Of a DNA stretch of 64,000 bases, positions 45,134 to 54,413 are shown one piece after another. Source of the DNA: Paraburkholderia sp. BCC1886 (lineage in GTDB: Bacteria > Pseudomonadota > Gammaproteobacteria > Burkholderiales > Burkholderiaceae); contig NZ_CAAJGK010000046.1 in the NCBI RefSeq assembly GCF_900996245.1, forward strand, positions 62,001 through 126,000, in the 5' to 3' direction. A program made the translations under genes and the position numbers. The stretch's first letter is position 1; each line of letters opens with the position of its first letter. The notes under the pieces are model-generated. The model made no database searches. It was not told the DNA's origin and worked only from the letters and a program-made list of their open reading frames with translations.

Positions 45134-45676
45134 TTAGTTGGACGGCGTTCGCAAACGTGTCGGAGGCACGACGGTCTGCACCTGGCCGGTCGTCACGTCG
45201 TAGACGAGACCCGACACCATCAACCCGTCGGACAGATCGAGGTTGGTTTTGAGCGCGGCGATATCGAGGGCAATGGCTTCGTACGGGTCGGGGATCGACA
45301 TGGTGTCCAGAGCGGCTTCCTCGACGTCCAGGTATCTGGCGAGCAATGCAGGCGCATGTCGATGGCATCCGATGATGCCGCAATCAGTATGCTGAAGCAG
45401 AACGAGGTTGCGGGCACCGCCGGGACGTCCGGCTGCTGCGCCAACGACACTCAATACCGCCAGGGTTTCTATCAGTGCGTGACTGACGCGGCCACCGACG
45501 TTACGGATTACCGCCGTTTCTCCCAGCTTCAATCCCAGCACGGTTGCAGGATCGACGCGAGGATCGACGCAGCCGACTACGATCGTCCCCGTCGACGGCA
45601 TCATCTTGAGTTCAGGGGAGAAGTCGGTTCTGGCGAAATTGGCATTACGTTCGAGCATTACCTCATGAAAATCCAT
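45134..45676 (-). CDS. Beta-class carbonic anhydrase
   Basis: A 180-aa zinc enzyme interconverting CO2 and bicarbonate. Zinc ligands Cys36, His96 and Cys99, and the Asp38-Arg40 dyad (GCVDPRV, QHTDCG), are intact. Shorter than CynT/Can types (about 220 aa) and lacking their long C-terminus. Lies downstream of the nitrilase on the same strand with a 120-base gap. Confidence 0.92.
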   Translation of the reverse strand: MDFHEVMLERNANFARTDFSPELKMMPSTGTIVVGCVDPRVDPATVLGLKLGETAVIRNVGGRVSHALIETLAVLSVVGAAAGRPGGARNLVLLQHTDCGIIGCHRHAPALLARYLDVEEAALDTMSIPDPYEAIALDIAALKTNLDLSDGLMVSGLVYDVTTGQVQTVVPPTRLRTPSN

Positions 45677-45796
45677 TCTCTCTACTCCTGCGCGATGAGT
45701 GAAAAGTCGAGGGCAGAAACGCCCGGAATGTGAGGATATGGAACATCAGGATCGCAGTATCGGGCGCATCCGCAGCGACGAATATGGCCGAAGACG

Positions 45797-46837
45797 TCAC
45801 GGTAGAAGCACACCTGGATCTGGCACGGAGACGGTGGCTCGATACGGTGCCTCGCCAGGCAGTTCGAGGCCGTTGACTGCCTCATCGGCATGGTTGGGGT
45901 GCTGTCGCTCCAAGGCATGCTTCCTCGGCGTGCGGTCGATCAGGAGGGCGAGCACGTCCGGACGGCTGTAATGGCCGCGCGAATCCATCATGCGTTTGCG
46001 TTTGTCGATCTGCCAGAAGTCGAGATCCGCGATAATCTCGCCCTCGCCCTCTCTCAACGGCGGCCCACCCAGGAACTCTCCCTCTGGCGAAACAATGGCG
46101 GTGAAACAGCCGCTGGAGATCGGGTCGAGGTTGGTCGTACGGGTATCCAGCAGAATCTGTTGCTGCTGTTCGGGCGTCAGCCAGGCGGTCGCATTGACGA
46201 CGAAAGCACCGGCTTCCAGCGCATGCTGGCGGATATTGACGGCAATCTGTTCGGAGAAGATGTCACCCGCGAACGAGCCGGGGTACATCGCCGAATGGAT
46301 TTCCTCTCCATCGGCCATTAGCGCATAGCGCGCAAGCGGGTTGTAGTGCTCCCAGCACGCAAGCTGGCCGACGCGACCCACGGCGGTATCGATGGCGCGC
46401 AGCCCTGACCCGTCTCCCATTCCCCATACCATGCGTTCGTGATACGTCGGCGATAGCTTGCGGCGACGTTGCACCAGCTTGCCATCGGCGTCGAACAGAA
46501 GTTGCGTGTTGTAGAGCGTTCCGCGGTCGCGTTCGTTCACGCCGATCGACACGACCATACCCGCCTGGCGCGCCGCGTTGGCAATCGCAGTGGTCGTGTC
46601 GGACGGCACCACGACTGACTGGTCGAGCAGCTTGTAATGCTCGGCTCCCATCGCATAGGGTGCTTCGACGAACGAAAAGTAAGGGTAATAAGGAACAACG
46701 GTTTCGGGGAACGTCGCGAACTGAACCCTTTCTTTGCCGAGGTCGAGGATCTTGCGGACGACCTTATCGACCGTGCCTTCCCGACTGTAGAGGACCGGCG
46801 CAATCTGAACGGCTGCAGCACGAATGATTTTCGACAT
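45797..46837 (-). CDS. Nitrilase
   Basis: A 346-aa carbon-nitrogen hydrolase converting nitriles to acids and ammonia. The catalytic triad is Glu45 ([15 protein letters not shown]), Lys127 ([16 protein letters not shown]) and Cys161 ([15 protein letters not shown]); CWEHYNPL is the true-nitrilase rather than amidase signature. ATG has AAAGGA upstream. Divergent from a GlxA-type regulator, a frequent neighbour of nitrilase genes. Aliphatic versus aryl preference cannot be judged. Confidence 0.94.
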   Translation of the reverse strand: MSKIIRAAAVQIAPVLYSREGTVDKVVRKILDLGKERVQFATFPETVVPYYPYFSFVEAPYAMGAEHYKLLDQSVVVPSDTTTAIANAARQAGMVVSIGVNERDRGTLYNTQLLFDADGKLVQRRRKLSPTYHERMVWGMGDGSGLRAIDTAVGRVGQLACWEHYNPLARYALMADGEEIHSAMYPGSFAGDIFSEQIAVNIRQHALEAGAFVVNATAWLTPEQQQQILLDTRTTNLDPISSGCFTAIVSPEGEFLGGPPLREGEGEIIADLDFWQIDKRKRMMDSRGHYSRPDVLALLIDRTPRKHALERQHPNHADEAVNGLELPGEAPYRATVSVPDPGVLLP

Positions 46838-47030
46838 GGCGGTGTTCCTTTCGCTCGATGTGCAGTAACGGGGAAAGCGCTTGTACGTTACCGCGCCGGC
46901 CCGCTAGCATGTATGTCGTTATTGCCACCATTTATGCCATCGCCGCACCAGGCGTTGGCCCTCTATCGAGCGCGCGAAATCCAGTGACATCGCGTTCGCA
47001 ATCCGTGAATCCCGTTTGCAGGAGCCAGGC

Positions 47031-48044
47031 ATGCATCGGATCGGCTTTATCGTGCCGGACAAGTTTCAGTTGATGAGTCTTGCCGCGTTGACAGCATTCG
47101 AGTTGGCGAACCTGCCCCCCACAGGCCAGTGCTATGAAATTCATCTGCTTTCCGAGCGCGGAGGTCCGGTTCAGTCGTCGGCCGGCATGACATTGGAGAC
47201 CGAAAAGTTCGGGGATCCATCGTTCGACACGATCATCGTCGGCTCCATCACCGAACTGAAGATGCCGCCTTTTGGTCCGCCCTTGATTGCGTTCGTGCAG
47301 GAAGCCGCCAAAGCATCCAGACGGACGGCATCCATCTGTAGCGGAGCGTTCGTTCTCGCCGAAGCGGGCCTGCTGAATGGCCGGCGAGCGACGATGCACT
47401 GGGCTCACGCGGCCGAATTCAGAGCCCGTTTTCCCGACGTCACGACGGACGAGGACCGCATTTTCGTCAACGATGGTCCGCTCTGGACCTCGGCAGGAAT
47501 GACGGCTGGTATCGATCTCGCGCTGGCACTGATCGACCACGACCTCGGTCCTGACGCCGCAAAGATGGTCGCCCGGCTACTGGTTATGAACCAACGCCGG
47601 CTGGGCGGCCAGAAGCAGCATTCGGCGCTGCTCGACATGACGCCCAAATCCGATCGCATCGAATCGGTTCTGGCGCATATCCGTCGGAACTTGCGCAACG
47701 CACTGAGCGTCGACGAGCTTGCTGCGGTGGCGAACCTCAGCCCGCGCCAGTTCAGCCGTGCGTTTCTGGCCGAGACCGGTCTGCCGCCAGCCAGAGCCGT
47801 AGAGCAGCTCCGTCTGGAGGCGGCCCGGTTCATGATTGAACAGGGGCGCCACACCATTAACGTAGTGGCGAATGAAACAGGTTTTGCAGACCGGGAGCGC
47901 ATGCGCCGCGCTTTCCTGCGGACCTTCGGCGTGCCTGCGGATGTGTTGCGCCGGAATGCCCGGGCCGAAGCGCTTGATGACAGACAGACCCATACTCTTG
48001 CGCAGCCGCAATCAGTGAGGCATGACGCTTTGCCTAACCCCTGA
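47031..48044 (+). CDS. GlxA family (DJ-1/PfpI plus AraC) transcriptional regulator
   Basis: A 337-aa activator. Residues 1-190 form a class I glutamine-amidotransferase-like DJ-1/PfpI domain (IGFIVPDKFQLMSL, ASICSGAFVLAEAGLLNGRRATMHW, TSAGMTAGIDLALALI) with its Cys retained; residues 225-320 are the AraC DNA-binding domain (NALSVDELAAVANLSPRQFSRAFLAETGLPPARAVEQLRLEAAR, then NETGFADRERMRRAFLRTFG). AGGAG precedes ATG 47031. Probably regulates the divergent nitrilase. Confidence 0.93.
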   Translation: MHRIGFIVPDKFQLMSLAALTAFELANLPPTGQCYEIHLLSERGGPVQSSAGMTLETEKFGDPSFDTIIVGSITELKMPPFGPPLIAFVQEAAKASRRTASICSGAFVLAEAGLLNGRRATMHWAHAAEFRARFPDVTTDEDRIFVNDGPLWTSAGMTAGIDLALALIDHDLGPDAAKMVARLLVMNQRRLGGQKQHSALLDMTPKSDRIESVLAHIRRNLRNALSVDELAAVANLSPRQFSRAFLAETGLPPARAVEQLRLEAARFMIEQGRHTINVVANETGFADRERMRRAFLRTFGVPADVLRRNARAEALDDRQTHTLAQPQSVRHDALPNP

Positions 48045-48104
48045 CCGATTGCACGCGTATTGGAGTTCTCGACTTTCTCCATGCCAGAAACAGCGCGAAC
48101 AGGA

Positions 48105-48341
48105 TTAGCCCGTCAAATCCAGGTACACCTGATGCCAGGCCCACCCGGCTTCCCTTCGTACAGTCCGGTGTTCTGCGATCCAGAACCGATTTCGTTGGAT
48201 GACCCGGACATAGTAGGTGACCACGGTTGAGCCATTGGGGCGAGAAGATATGGCGCGTTCGGCAAGTTCTTTTTGAAAATGCCAATGGGCATCGTCCAGG
48301 CAGGGGCCTTGAATGACCGTTCGCCCACGCAGAACGGTCAT
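48105..48341 (-). CDS. Small hypothetical protein
   Basis: A 78-aa frame with an evenly protein-like composition (STVVTYYVRVIQRNRFWIAEHRTV, GWAWHQVYLDL) and no signal peptide. It begins 37 bases after the PLP enzyme stop on the same strand. No good ribosome site and no family recognised; an overlapping frame of 109 codons is less protein-like. Confidence 0.45.
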   Translation of the reverse strand: MTVLRGRTVIQGPCLDDAHWHFQKELAERAISSRPNGSTVVTYYVRVIQRNRFWIAEHRTVRREAGWAWHQVYLDLTG

Positions 48342-48378
48342 TCACGCACACGCCGTCAAACAACCGCAGTCGACGACC

Positions 48379-49341
48379 TCACGTCCATAAATCCGTCGAG
48401 ACGTATTTCAGCCCCGAATCGCATATCAGCACCGCGATAGTCTTCCCGCGCATCTCGTTCCCGAGCAGATGGAGCGCCGCCGCAATATTCGCACCGGAGG
48501 AGAAACCTCCAAAGATGCCTTCACGCTGGGCAAGCACGCGAGCAGCGCTGCGCGCGTCCGCTCCTGACACCTGGAGGTAGCCGTCGACGGCAATACCTTC
48601 CATGAAATGAAGATCGCCGATCGCATATCCGCCGCCCTGAATGGGATGACCAGGGTCGGTGACCGGCAGTCTGGCAAGCGCTGCTGCACCCTCGGGTTCA
48701 ACCACAAAGCAGCGGATTGCCGGATTCCTCTCCTTGAGCGCTTTGCTTACTCCAACATAAGTCCCTCCGGACCCAACGAAATCAACGAATCCATCGATCG
48801 CACCGGACGTTGCCTCCCACAGTTCGGGGCCCGTGGTCCGGTAGTGCGAGAGCCAGTTGCCGTCACGGTGGAACTGGTCGGCCCGAAAAGCACCCCGCGC
48901 GTCGGTCACGCGTTGCGCCTCCAGATTCACCAGTTCGAGGTCGCCACCTGAGACCTGCCCGGGTACACCACCTGACAGTTGGTCGACCAATATCACCTCG
49001 GCGCCAAGCGCGCGCATCATGCGGGCGCGTTCCTCGGAATTTCCCTTCGACATGACGGCCACGAACGGGTAGCCCTTCACGCTACAAACAATGGCGAGGC
49101 CCGTGCCCATGTTGCCCGACGTCAGCTCGACCACGGTCCGTCCTGGCGATAACGCGCCGCTTCGCTCGGCTTCCTCGATGACGCCCAGCGCCGCACGGTC
49201 TTTCTTCGAAAAGCCGGGATTGAGATAATCAAGCTTGGCCAGAATGGTGCCTTCGACACCCTGGCTTTCTGTAAGACGATCGAGACGCACCAACGGCGTA
49301 CCGCCAATCGCCTCGACAACCGAGTTCAGTAGTGCGCTCAT
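48379..49341 (-). CDS. Cysteine synthase-like PLP-dependent enzyme
   Basis: A 320-aa fold-type II PLP protein. PLP lysine in GFSKKDRAAL, phosphate/substrate loop TSGNMGTGLAIV, and a Gly-rich loop VGSGGTYVG. It starts SVVEAIGGTPLVRLDRL like CysK/CBS. The usual NPxxSxKDR reads NPGFSKKDR, setting it apart from housekeeping CysK, so the amino acid made may differ. GGAG before ATG 49341. Its partner genes give no pathway. Confidence 0.88.
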   Translation of the reverse strand: MSALLNSVVEAIGGTPLVRLDRLTESQGVEGTILAKLDYLNPGFSKKDRAALGVIEEAERSGALSPGRTVVELTSGNMGTGLAIVCSVKGYPFVAVMSKGNSEERARMMRALGAEVILVDQLSGGVPGQVSGGDLELVNLEAQRVTDARGAFRADQFHRDGNWLSHYRTTGPELWEATSGAIDGFVDFVGSGGTYVGVSKALKERNPAIRCFVVEPEGAAALARLPVTDPGHPIQGGGYAIGDLHFMEGIAVDGYLQVSGADARSAARVLAQREGIFGGFSSGANIAAALHLLGNEMRGKTIAVLICDSGLKYVSTDLWT

Positions 49342-49565
49342 CGCGGCTCCAGATTGAGAAACGAACATGTGCATCAGCGCGAAGCAGCGTATCGCGACGA
49401 GACGCTGCGTGCTTGTACGTTCTTGCTAACGGTGCCCGTTGTGCGGTGTGGTTGCCTGTGTGTCGTCTGGCCGCCTACCGCGGGCGGCGTCGGTGCGGCG
49501 CTCCTGCTTCACAGGTTGGTTTGCTCCGCCGCCTCCAACGTGTCTCCCACCTCGCTACCGAGGTA

Positions 49566-51356
49566 TCACAACCGCACCGGCGTAAAACCATCTGAACTCC
49601 AGTCCTCGCTGCCTACCCCGTGATGGACGATAAACAATCCCTCGGAGTCGTAGCGGTTCTTGATCGCTTTCAGTCGCGCATAATTCGCCCCCCAGAACGC
49701 TTCGCGCCAATCGTCACGGAAATAATCCGTTTCCGAAATATAGGCGCCTCCTTCTGGCGACAATGCTTTAAGAACAGCCGCAGCCTTCTCCACACGTCCG
49801 GCCTGCCGATGAGCTTCCGCCGTGTCGGCCGACGTCACCGGGAGGCCCGCATACGGCGGGGGACCGCCTGTCGCGACAATCATCAGGGCGAAGGCGTCGG
49901 CAACCTTTGAATTCATCGAGCAATGGCGCGCCTGCTCGTTCACTTCTGGCGGGGTGCCGGCAAGTCCTTTGTTGACATGCAGTTCCACGGTATGAAAGCG
50001 GGCAGCTTCCACGAGCGCGTCAACAAGCCGGCCGCGCGACGTAGGTTCGAGAAGCGCTGCGGGCAGCCATTGTGACTCGTAGCCGTAGAGGAACAGCGAG
50101 GCCTGCTCTCCATCGCCTCGCCACCAGCCATGGTGACTGGCCGCGCCATCCCGCGGGTCGGGCACCAGTCCCGGGTTCGCCTCCAGATCCCACCAGCGAC
50201 GTGCGGGCGCGGCGCCGATATGCGGCTCCGTGTCGAAAGTGAAATCCGACGGTGACGCGCGTACCCAATCAATGAAAGGCGCCCAGGCCGATCTGGCCTG
50301 TCCGTCGTCGAGGCCCTGGCACACCATCGACACGTGAACTTCGTCGTTGCTAAAAATAAGCTGCTCGCCCCATTCGGGGTTGAACAGATTCGCGGCGTAA
50401 TGTTCGACGAGCTGCTCGACCAGTCGCCGGTAAGCCTCACGCGATGACGCCTTGACCTTGAACTCGGCCCAACCAAAGTACTCAGGCAGATCGTGAGTCT
50501 GCAAAGTAAGCCGGGTGACTACGCCGAAACTGCCACCTCCCCCGCCCTTCAGCGCCCAGAAGAGATCGGGCTCGCGCGATGCGTTGACGGTGCGGATCAC
50601 ACCATCAGCAGTGACGATTTCGGCCTGAAGCAGGCTCGCGGCGGCCAATCCGTAACGCTTTGAGAACGAACCGAAACCGCCTCCCTGGACGAGGCCCGCC
50701 ACCCCCACGCTGGTACAGCCGCCGCCCTGGACGTATCGTCCCGCCCGGGTGGTAACGGCCGTGTAGACGTCGATCCACATACAGCCGGCGTCTACCGTCA
50801 CTGCCGGCATTGGAGGCATCGAAGAACCCGATGGAACGAACGCATCGTGCAGATCGATGCGGTTCATCGCGCGTGTCCAGATCAGAATGGAATCCGGCGC
50901 GTTCGAGCCGCCAAGGTAACTATGCCCCCCGCCTTTCACCACCAGACGCAAATTGTGTCGACGGGCGAAATCGATGCCTGCGACTACGTCGGCGGTAGAA
51001 CGGGCCGCCACCGCGTAAGCGCTCGCATGGGGTGTCCAGGCGTCGAGCCAACCCGATATCTGGGTTCCGCCAGGGTCGTCGCCGAGCGCAATCGGGTTTC
51101 GCGCTTCCTCCAGGCGAGCCACGCAATCGGGCGTACGGGACGCTTGCGCGCAGGCCTGCCAGAGGGTCGTGGGTCGCAACAGATTGCCGCCGACTGCGCG
51201 ATCCAGCGCCTCCCACTCCTCTGCAGCCGGCCACGCCGGATCGCCAGGACGAACGCGGCCCGTTCTACTCAAGACCGGAATCGTCCTGGCAAAGACCGTG
51301 GTGGCGGGGAGGAAAGGCAGGGCGGCAGCGCCTTTTAAAAGGCTTCGTCTCTTCAT
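49566..51356 (-). CDS. Tat-exported FAD-binding oxidoreductase (berberine-bridge type)
   Basis: A 596-aa flavoprotein of the FAD_binding_4/BBE class. MKRRSLLKGAAALPFLPA is a twin-arginine signal. FAD domain: LVVKGGGHSYLGGSNAPDS supplies a His and VQGGGCTSVGVAGLVQGGGFG a Cys in the positions used for bicovalent flavin attachment. The C-terminal BBE segment reads NYARLKAIKNRYDSEGLFIVHHGVG. Relatives oxidise sugars, alkaloids or polyphenols in the periplasm. A 224-base gap without genes separates it from the PLP gene. Confidence 0.9.
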   Translation of the reverse strand: MKRRSLLKGAAALPFLPATTVFARTIPVLSRTGRVRPGDPAWPAAEEWEALDRAVGGNLLRPTTLWQACAQASRTPDCVARLEEARNPIALGDDPGGTQISGWLDAWTPHASAYAVAARSTADVVAGIDFARRHNLRLVVKGGGHSYLGGSNAPDSILIWTRAMNRIDLHDAFVPSGSSMPPMPAVTVDAGCMWIDVYTAVTTRAGRYVQGGGCTSVGVAGLVQGGGFGSFSKRYGLAAASLLQAEIVTADGVIRTVNASREPDLFWALKGGGGGSFGVVTRLTLQTHDLPEYFGWAEFKVKASSREAYRRLVEQLVEHYAANLFNPEWGEQLIFSNDEVHVSMVCQGLDDGQARSAWAPFIDWVRASPSDFTFDTEPHIGAAPARRWWDLEANPGLVPDPRDGAASHHGWWRGDGEQASLFLYGYESQWLPAALLEPTSRGRLVDALVEAARFHTVELHVNKGLAGTPPEVNEQARHCSMNSKVADAFALMIVATGGPPPYAGLPVTSADTAEAHRQAGRVEKAAAVLKALSPEGGAYISETDYFRDDWREAFWGANYARLKAIKNRYDSEGLFIVHHGVGSEDWSSDGFTPVRL

Positions 51357-51379
51357 GACGTCTCTTTCTTTACTGGAAC

Positions 51380-52141
51380 TTATGGACTCGCACGCACAAT
51401 GCTCACGCCGGCAGTCTCCAACGCTACCGTTAGCGCGGCATCGGTCGAGCCTTCGACCACGATCGTCTGCGCAAGCGTCAGATCGCCGATAGCATACGCT
51501 GACGCTGCATTGAGTTTTTCCATCGATGCCAGAACGACGGTCTCGGCCGACCGTGCGGCGAGCGCACGTTTCACATAGGCTTCTTCGAGATCGCCCGTGC
51601 TGAGCCCGGCCGTCGGATGCACACCGGTTACACCCATGAAGTAAATGTCGGCGTTGATATGCGACATCGCCTCGATGGCCGCGGCACCCACGTTCACGAT
51701 CGAATGCCTGTACAGCTTGCCGCCAATCATGATTACTTCGATCGACGGGTGATCGACCAGTGCAACGGCGACTGTCGGGCTATGCGTCACGACTGTCGCG
51801 GACAAGCTGTGAGGAATATGTTTCACCAGCTCCGCGGACGTGGTGCCGCCGTCGATGATGACGATCTGGCCCGGCTCGATCATGGCCGCGGCAGCGATTG
51901 CGATCGCACGTTTGCCGGATGTTTCCAGCGCCCGTCTTTCCGCAAACGGCACGACGGCCGACGAAGCGGGCAAGGCTCCGCCATGAACCCGCTGCAACAA
52001 TCCTTCCGCAGCCAGTTCGCGGAGGTCGCGCCGTATCGTGTCTTCCGAGACACCGAAGCGTAGGGCAAGCGGCCCCGCCAGTACCTGCCCGTCCCGGGCT
52101 AGCCACTCGAGAATGGTCTTCTTGCGCTGCGTCGTCAGCAT
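51380..52141 (-). CDS. DeoR family transcriptional regulator
   Basis: A 253-aa sugar-phosphate-sensing type repressor: RKKTILEWLARDGQVLAGPLALRFGVSEDTIRRDLRELAAEGLLQRVHGGALP is the DeoR helix-turn-helix, then a DeoRC domain (IIDGGTTSAELVKHIP, VMIGGKLYRHSIVNVGAAA). ATG 52141 chosen; the longer start at 52180 lies in the operator candidate. Divergent from the NUDIX gene; the flavoprotein gene ends upstream on the same strand and is not its obvious target. Confidence 0.9.
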   Translation of the reverse strand: MLTTQRKKTILEWLARDGQVLAGPLALRFGVSEDTIRRDLRELAAEGLLQRVHGGALPASSAVVPFAERRALETSGKRAIAIAAAAMIEPGQIVIIDGGTTSAELVKHIPHSLSATVVTHSPTVAVALVDHPSIEVIMIGGKLYRHSIVNVGAAAIEAMSHINADIYFMGVTGVHPTAGLSTGDLEEAYVKRALAARSAETVVLASMEKLNAASAYAIGDLTLAQTIVVEGSTDAALTVALETAGVSIVRASP

Positions 52142-52160
52142 TGATTGCACGCTTTTTCTT

Positions 52161-52186
52161 GATATTGAACGAATTCGCACGATATC
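52161..52186. promoter_or_regulatory. Operator candidate between DeoR and NUDIX genes
   Basis: GATAT (52161-52165) and ATATC (52182-52186) are centred on the same point as the palindrome CGAATTCG (52170-52177), giving a nested 26-base dyad in the divergent gap. Confidence 0.5.
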
Positions 52187-52219
52187 ATGAGCGCTCCTGT
52201 TCGGGAATTGGAGCCCTGC

Positions 52220-52810
52220 ATGACTGCAACGCGAGACCGTGTACGCATCGTCGATACGACAGTGCTATCCGACGACTGGTACGTATTGAAGAAGACGACG
52301 TTCGACTTCCTGCGGCGCGACGGTACGTGGCAGCGGCAGAGTCGGGAAACCTACGATCGCGGCAACGGTGCGACGATTCTGCTGTTCAATCGTGCGCAAC
52401 GGACGGTCATATTGACCCGGCAGTTCAGGCTGCCTGCGTTCGTCAACGGGCACGATGGGATGATGCTCGAAGCGGCTGCTGGGCTGCTCGACAACGCATC
52501 GCCGGAGCAGCGCATTCGTGCCGAGGCCGAGGAGGAAACGGGCTACCGGGTGCACGACGTACAGAAAATCTTCGAGGCTTACATGAGCCCGGGGTCGGTG
52601 ACAGAAAAGCTGCATTTTTATATTGCGGACTATGACGCGACGACCCGTATCGGAGACGGCGGCGGAGTCGAAGCCGAAGGAGAAGATGTCGAAGTACTGG
52701 AGTTTGCGCTGGACGACGCATTGATGGCGGTGGAGCGCGGTGAAATCGTCGATGGGAAAACCATCATGCTTTTGCAGCATCTTGCGCTGCGCGAACTGAA
52801 TACGCGGTAA
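52220..52810 (+). CDS. NUDIX hydrolase (NudK/ADP-ribose pyrophosphatase-like)
   Basis: A 196-aa hydrolase cleaving nucleoside diphosphate-linked compounds. The NUDIX box is present as GLLDNASPEQRIRAEAEEETGYRV, with the E-A-E-E-E-T-G core. The surrounding sequence (TILLFNRAQRTVILTRQFRLPAFVNGHDGMMLEAAAGLLD, YMSPGSVTEKLHFYIADY) is like GDP-mannose/ADP-ribose pyrophosphatases. GGAG before ATG 52220. Five bases separate it from the next gene. Confidence 0.92.
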   Translation: MTATRDRVRIVDTTVLSDDWYVLKKTTFDFLRRDGTWQRQSRETYDRGNGATILLFNRAQRTVILTRQFRLPAFVNGHDGMMLEAAAGLLDNASPEQRIRAEAEEETGYRVHDVQKIFEAYMSPGSVTEKLHFYIADYDATTRIGDGGGVEAEGEDVEVLEFALDDALMAVERGEIVDGKTIMLLQHLALRELNTR

Positions 52811-52815
52811 ATACG

Positions 52816-53184
52816 ATGAACGCTCAACTCATCCTGATCGCCGGACCGTATCGCAGCGGGACAGAAGGCGATCCTGCACGCATCGCGTTAAACCTCAGGC
52901 GGCTGGAGGAAGCGGCACTGCACGTTTACCGGCGAGGACACATGCCGATGATCGGCGAATGGGTGGCATTGCCTTTGGCCGCCGCGGCAGGCTCGAATGA
53001 GCCGGGCGATGCGATCAGCGAGCAATTTCTTTATCCCGTTGCTCATCAGCTACTCGAGCGGTGCGACGCGGTGTTTCGCATCGAAGGCGAATCCAGGGGA
53101 GCGGACGAAGACGTTCGGTTAGCTCGCGAACTGGGGAAACTCGTGTATTGGGATTTCGAAAGCATTCCGATCTGCGGTCGGTAA
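52816..53184 (+). CDS. DUF4406-like / nucleoside deoxyribosyltransferase-fold protein
   Basis: A 122-aa protein: LILIAGPYRSGTEGDPARIALNLRRLEEAALHVYRRGHMPMIGEWVALPL, later DAVFRIEGESRGADEDVRLARELGKLVYWDFESI. The AGPYR start and S/GADxDV segment follow the nucleoside 2-deoxyribosyltransferase-like pattern. Co-transcribed with the NUDIX gene, suggesting a role in nucleotide or nucleotide-sugar turnover. Reaction not established. Confidence 0.82.
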   Translation: MNAQLILIAGPYRSGTEGDPARIALNLRRLEEAALHVYRRGHMPMIGEWVALPLAAAAGSNEPGDAISEQFLYPVAHQLLERCDAVFRIEGESRGADEDVRLARELGKLVYWDFESIPICGR

Positions 53185-53243
53185 TCGTTGACGATCCATG
53201 CGGACACTCGCAATTCGTGCGCCCGTTTCACGCCCGCGAATTT

Positions 53244-53900
53244 TTATCCTGCTCCCCCATCGATTCCACTTTTCAGATAGCTCGCACGCGCCGCCAGAAT
53301 ATGCGCCTGCATCACGCTGCGCGCCCACTCGCCGTCCCCCGCCTTGAAGCTGTCGATAATCTCGCGATGGTGTCCGAGGCTGCGCGCAAGCTGTCTGTCG
53401 TCGTAGCGATGAAACGTACGCAACACCACCGGCAGTTCGATAATGCCCGCGAGTACGCTCGCGAGCCGCTTCGTTCCCGCCGCTTCCAGAATGCGCCGGT
53501 GAAACTCGCTGTTCAAGGAAGAGATGCGTTCGATAAAGCCCTCCTCCCGCTCGCGCGCTTCGCGTTCCATGCTGTCGGCCAGCCCCTCCAGAAGCGCGAC
53601 TTCGTCGTCGGAAATACGCGTGGCCGCGATCGAGCACATCATGCCTTCGAGCGTTGCGCGCAACTGGAAAATCTCGACGGCGTCGTCGACATCGAACGAC
53701 GCCACCGAAGCACGCTGGCTCGACGTAAACTGCACGAGCCCGTCGCTGGAAAGCCGCCGCAGCGCCTCCCGCACAGGCGTGCGCGAGACGCCGAGTTGTG
53801 CCGCGAGATCCGTCTCGGTGAGTTGCGCACCAATCTGCAGTTCGCGCGAAAGAATGGCCTCGCGAATCGCTTCGTAAGCCTTGTCTACGGCCCTTGTCAT
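53244..53900 (-). CDS. GntR family transcriptional regulator (FCD type)
   Basis: A 218-aa FadR-subfamily regulator: KAYEAIREAILSRELQIGAQLTETDLAAQLGVSRTPVREALRRLSSDGLV is the winged helix; the FCD domain has the metal/acid-binding pattern (RATLEGMMCSIAA, NSEFHRRILEAAG, LGHHREIIDSFKAGD). It ends the seven-gene operon read from 60776. FCD regulators usually respond to organic acids. TGTACA-centred sites upstream of the operon (60847, 60911) are plausible operators. Confidence 0.93.
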   Translation of the reverse strand: MTRAVDKAYEAIREAILSRELQIGAQLTETDLAAQLGVSRTPVREALRRLSSDGLVQFTSSQRASVASFDVDDAVEIFQLRATLEGMMCSIAATRISDDEVALLEGLADSMEREAREREEGFIERISSLNSEFHRRILEAAGTKRLASVLAGIIELPVVLRTFHRYDDRQLARSLGHHREIIDSFKAGDGEWARSVMQAHILAARASYLKSGIDGGAG

Positions 53901-53952
53901 AGTTCTGGATCGTGATGGTGGTTGCGTTGCCGGAGCACTATTCTAGTCTGCG

Positions 53953-54384
53953 CTAGTCGTTGGGCGTAAAGCCGATCGCTTCGAGCGCCGCACGCGCGCA
54001 TTCCATATCCTGTGAGTAGTGACCACCGCTCAGACCGATCGCCCCGATCACCGCGCCGTCTTCGAAGATCGGAAAGCCGCCGCCGAACACCACCAGCCTC
54101 GGCGTATGGACGAAACCGTGCAGAAGTGGCGCATCGTCCTTGATGAAATCATGCCAGCGATGGGTCGCAAGGCCCGTGGCCGCGGACGTATAGGCCTTGT
54201 CCTGCGCGATGCCGAGCGAGATTTGCGACGCGCCGTCCATACGCAGGAACGACTTGAGCAAACCCGCGTGATCGCACACTGCGATCGACATCTGCAGACC
54301 CTTCGAGCGGGCGTGTTCGGCAGCAGCGGCAATGGCGGCCTGCGCAGTTGCCGCGTCGATACTGGACAGTGAAATCGAGGCCAT
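53953..54384 (-). CDS. GlcG/HbpS-like heme-binding family protein
   Basis: A 143-aa DUF336 (GlcG/PduO C-terminal) protein: SIDAATAQAAIAAAAEHARSKGLQMSIAVCDHAGLLKSFLRMDGA and FGGGFPIFEDGAVIGAIGLSGGHYSQDMECARAAL. AAGGAGA precedes the ATG. Frequent in organic-acid catabolic operons with unproven function. It follows the flavoenzyme gene by 29 bases. Confidence 0.88.
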   Translation of the reverse strand: MASISLSSIDAATAQAAIAAAAEHARSKGLQMSIAVCDHAGLLKSFLRMDGASQISLGIAQDKAYTSAATGLATHRWHDFIKDDAPLLHGFVHTPRLVVFGGGFPIFEDGAVIGAIGLSGGHYSQDMECARAALEAIGFTPND

Positions 54385-54413
54385 GTGAAGCTTCTCCTTG
54401 TATTGGCGATTGA

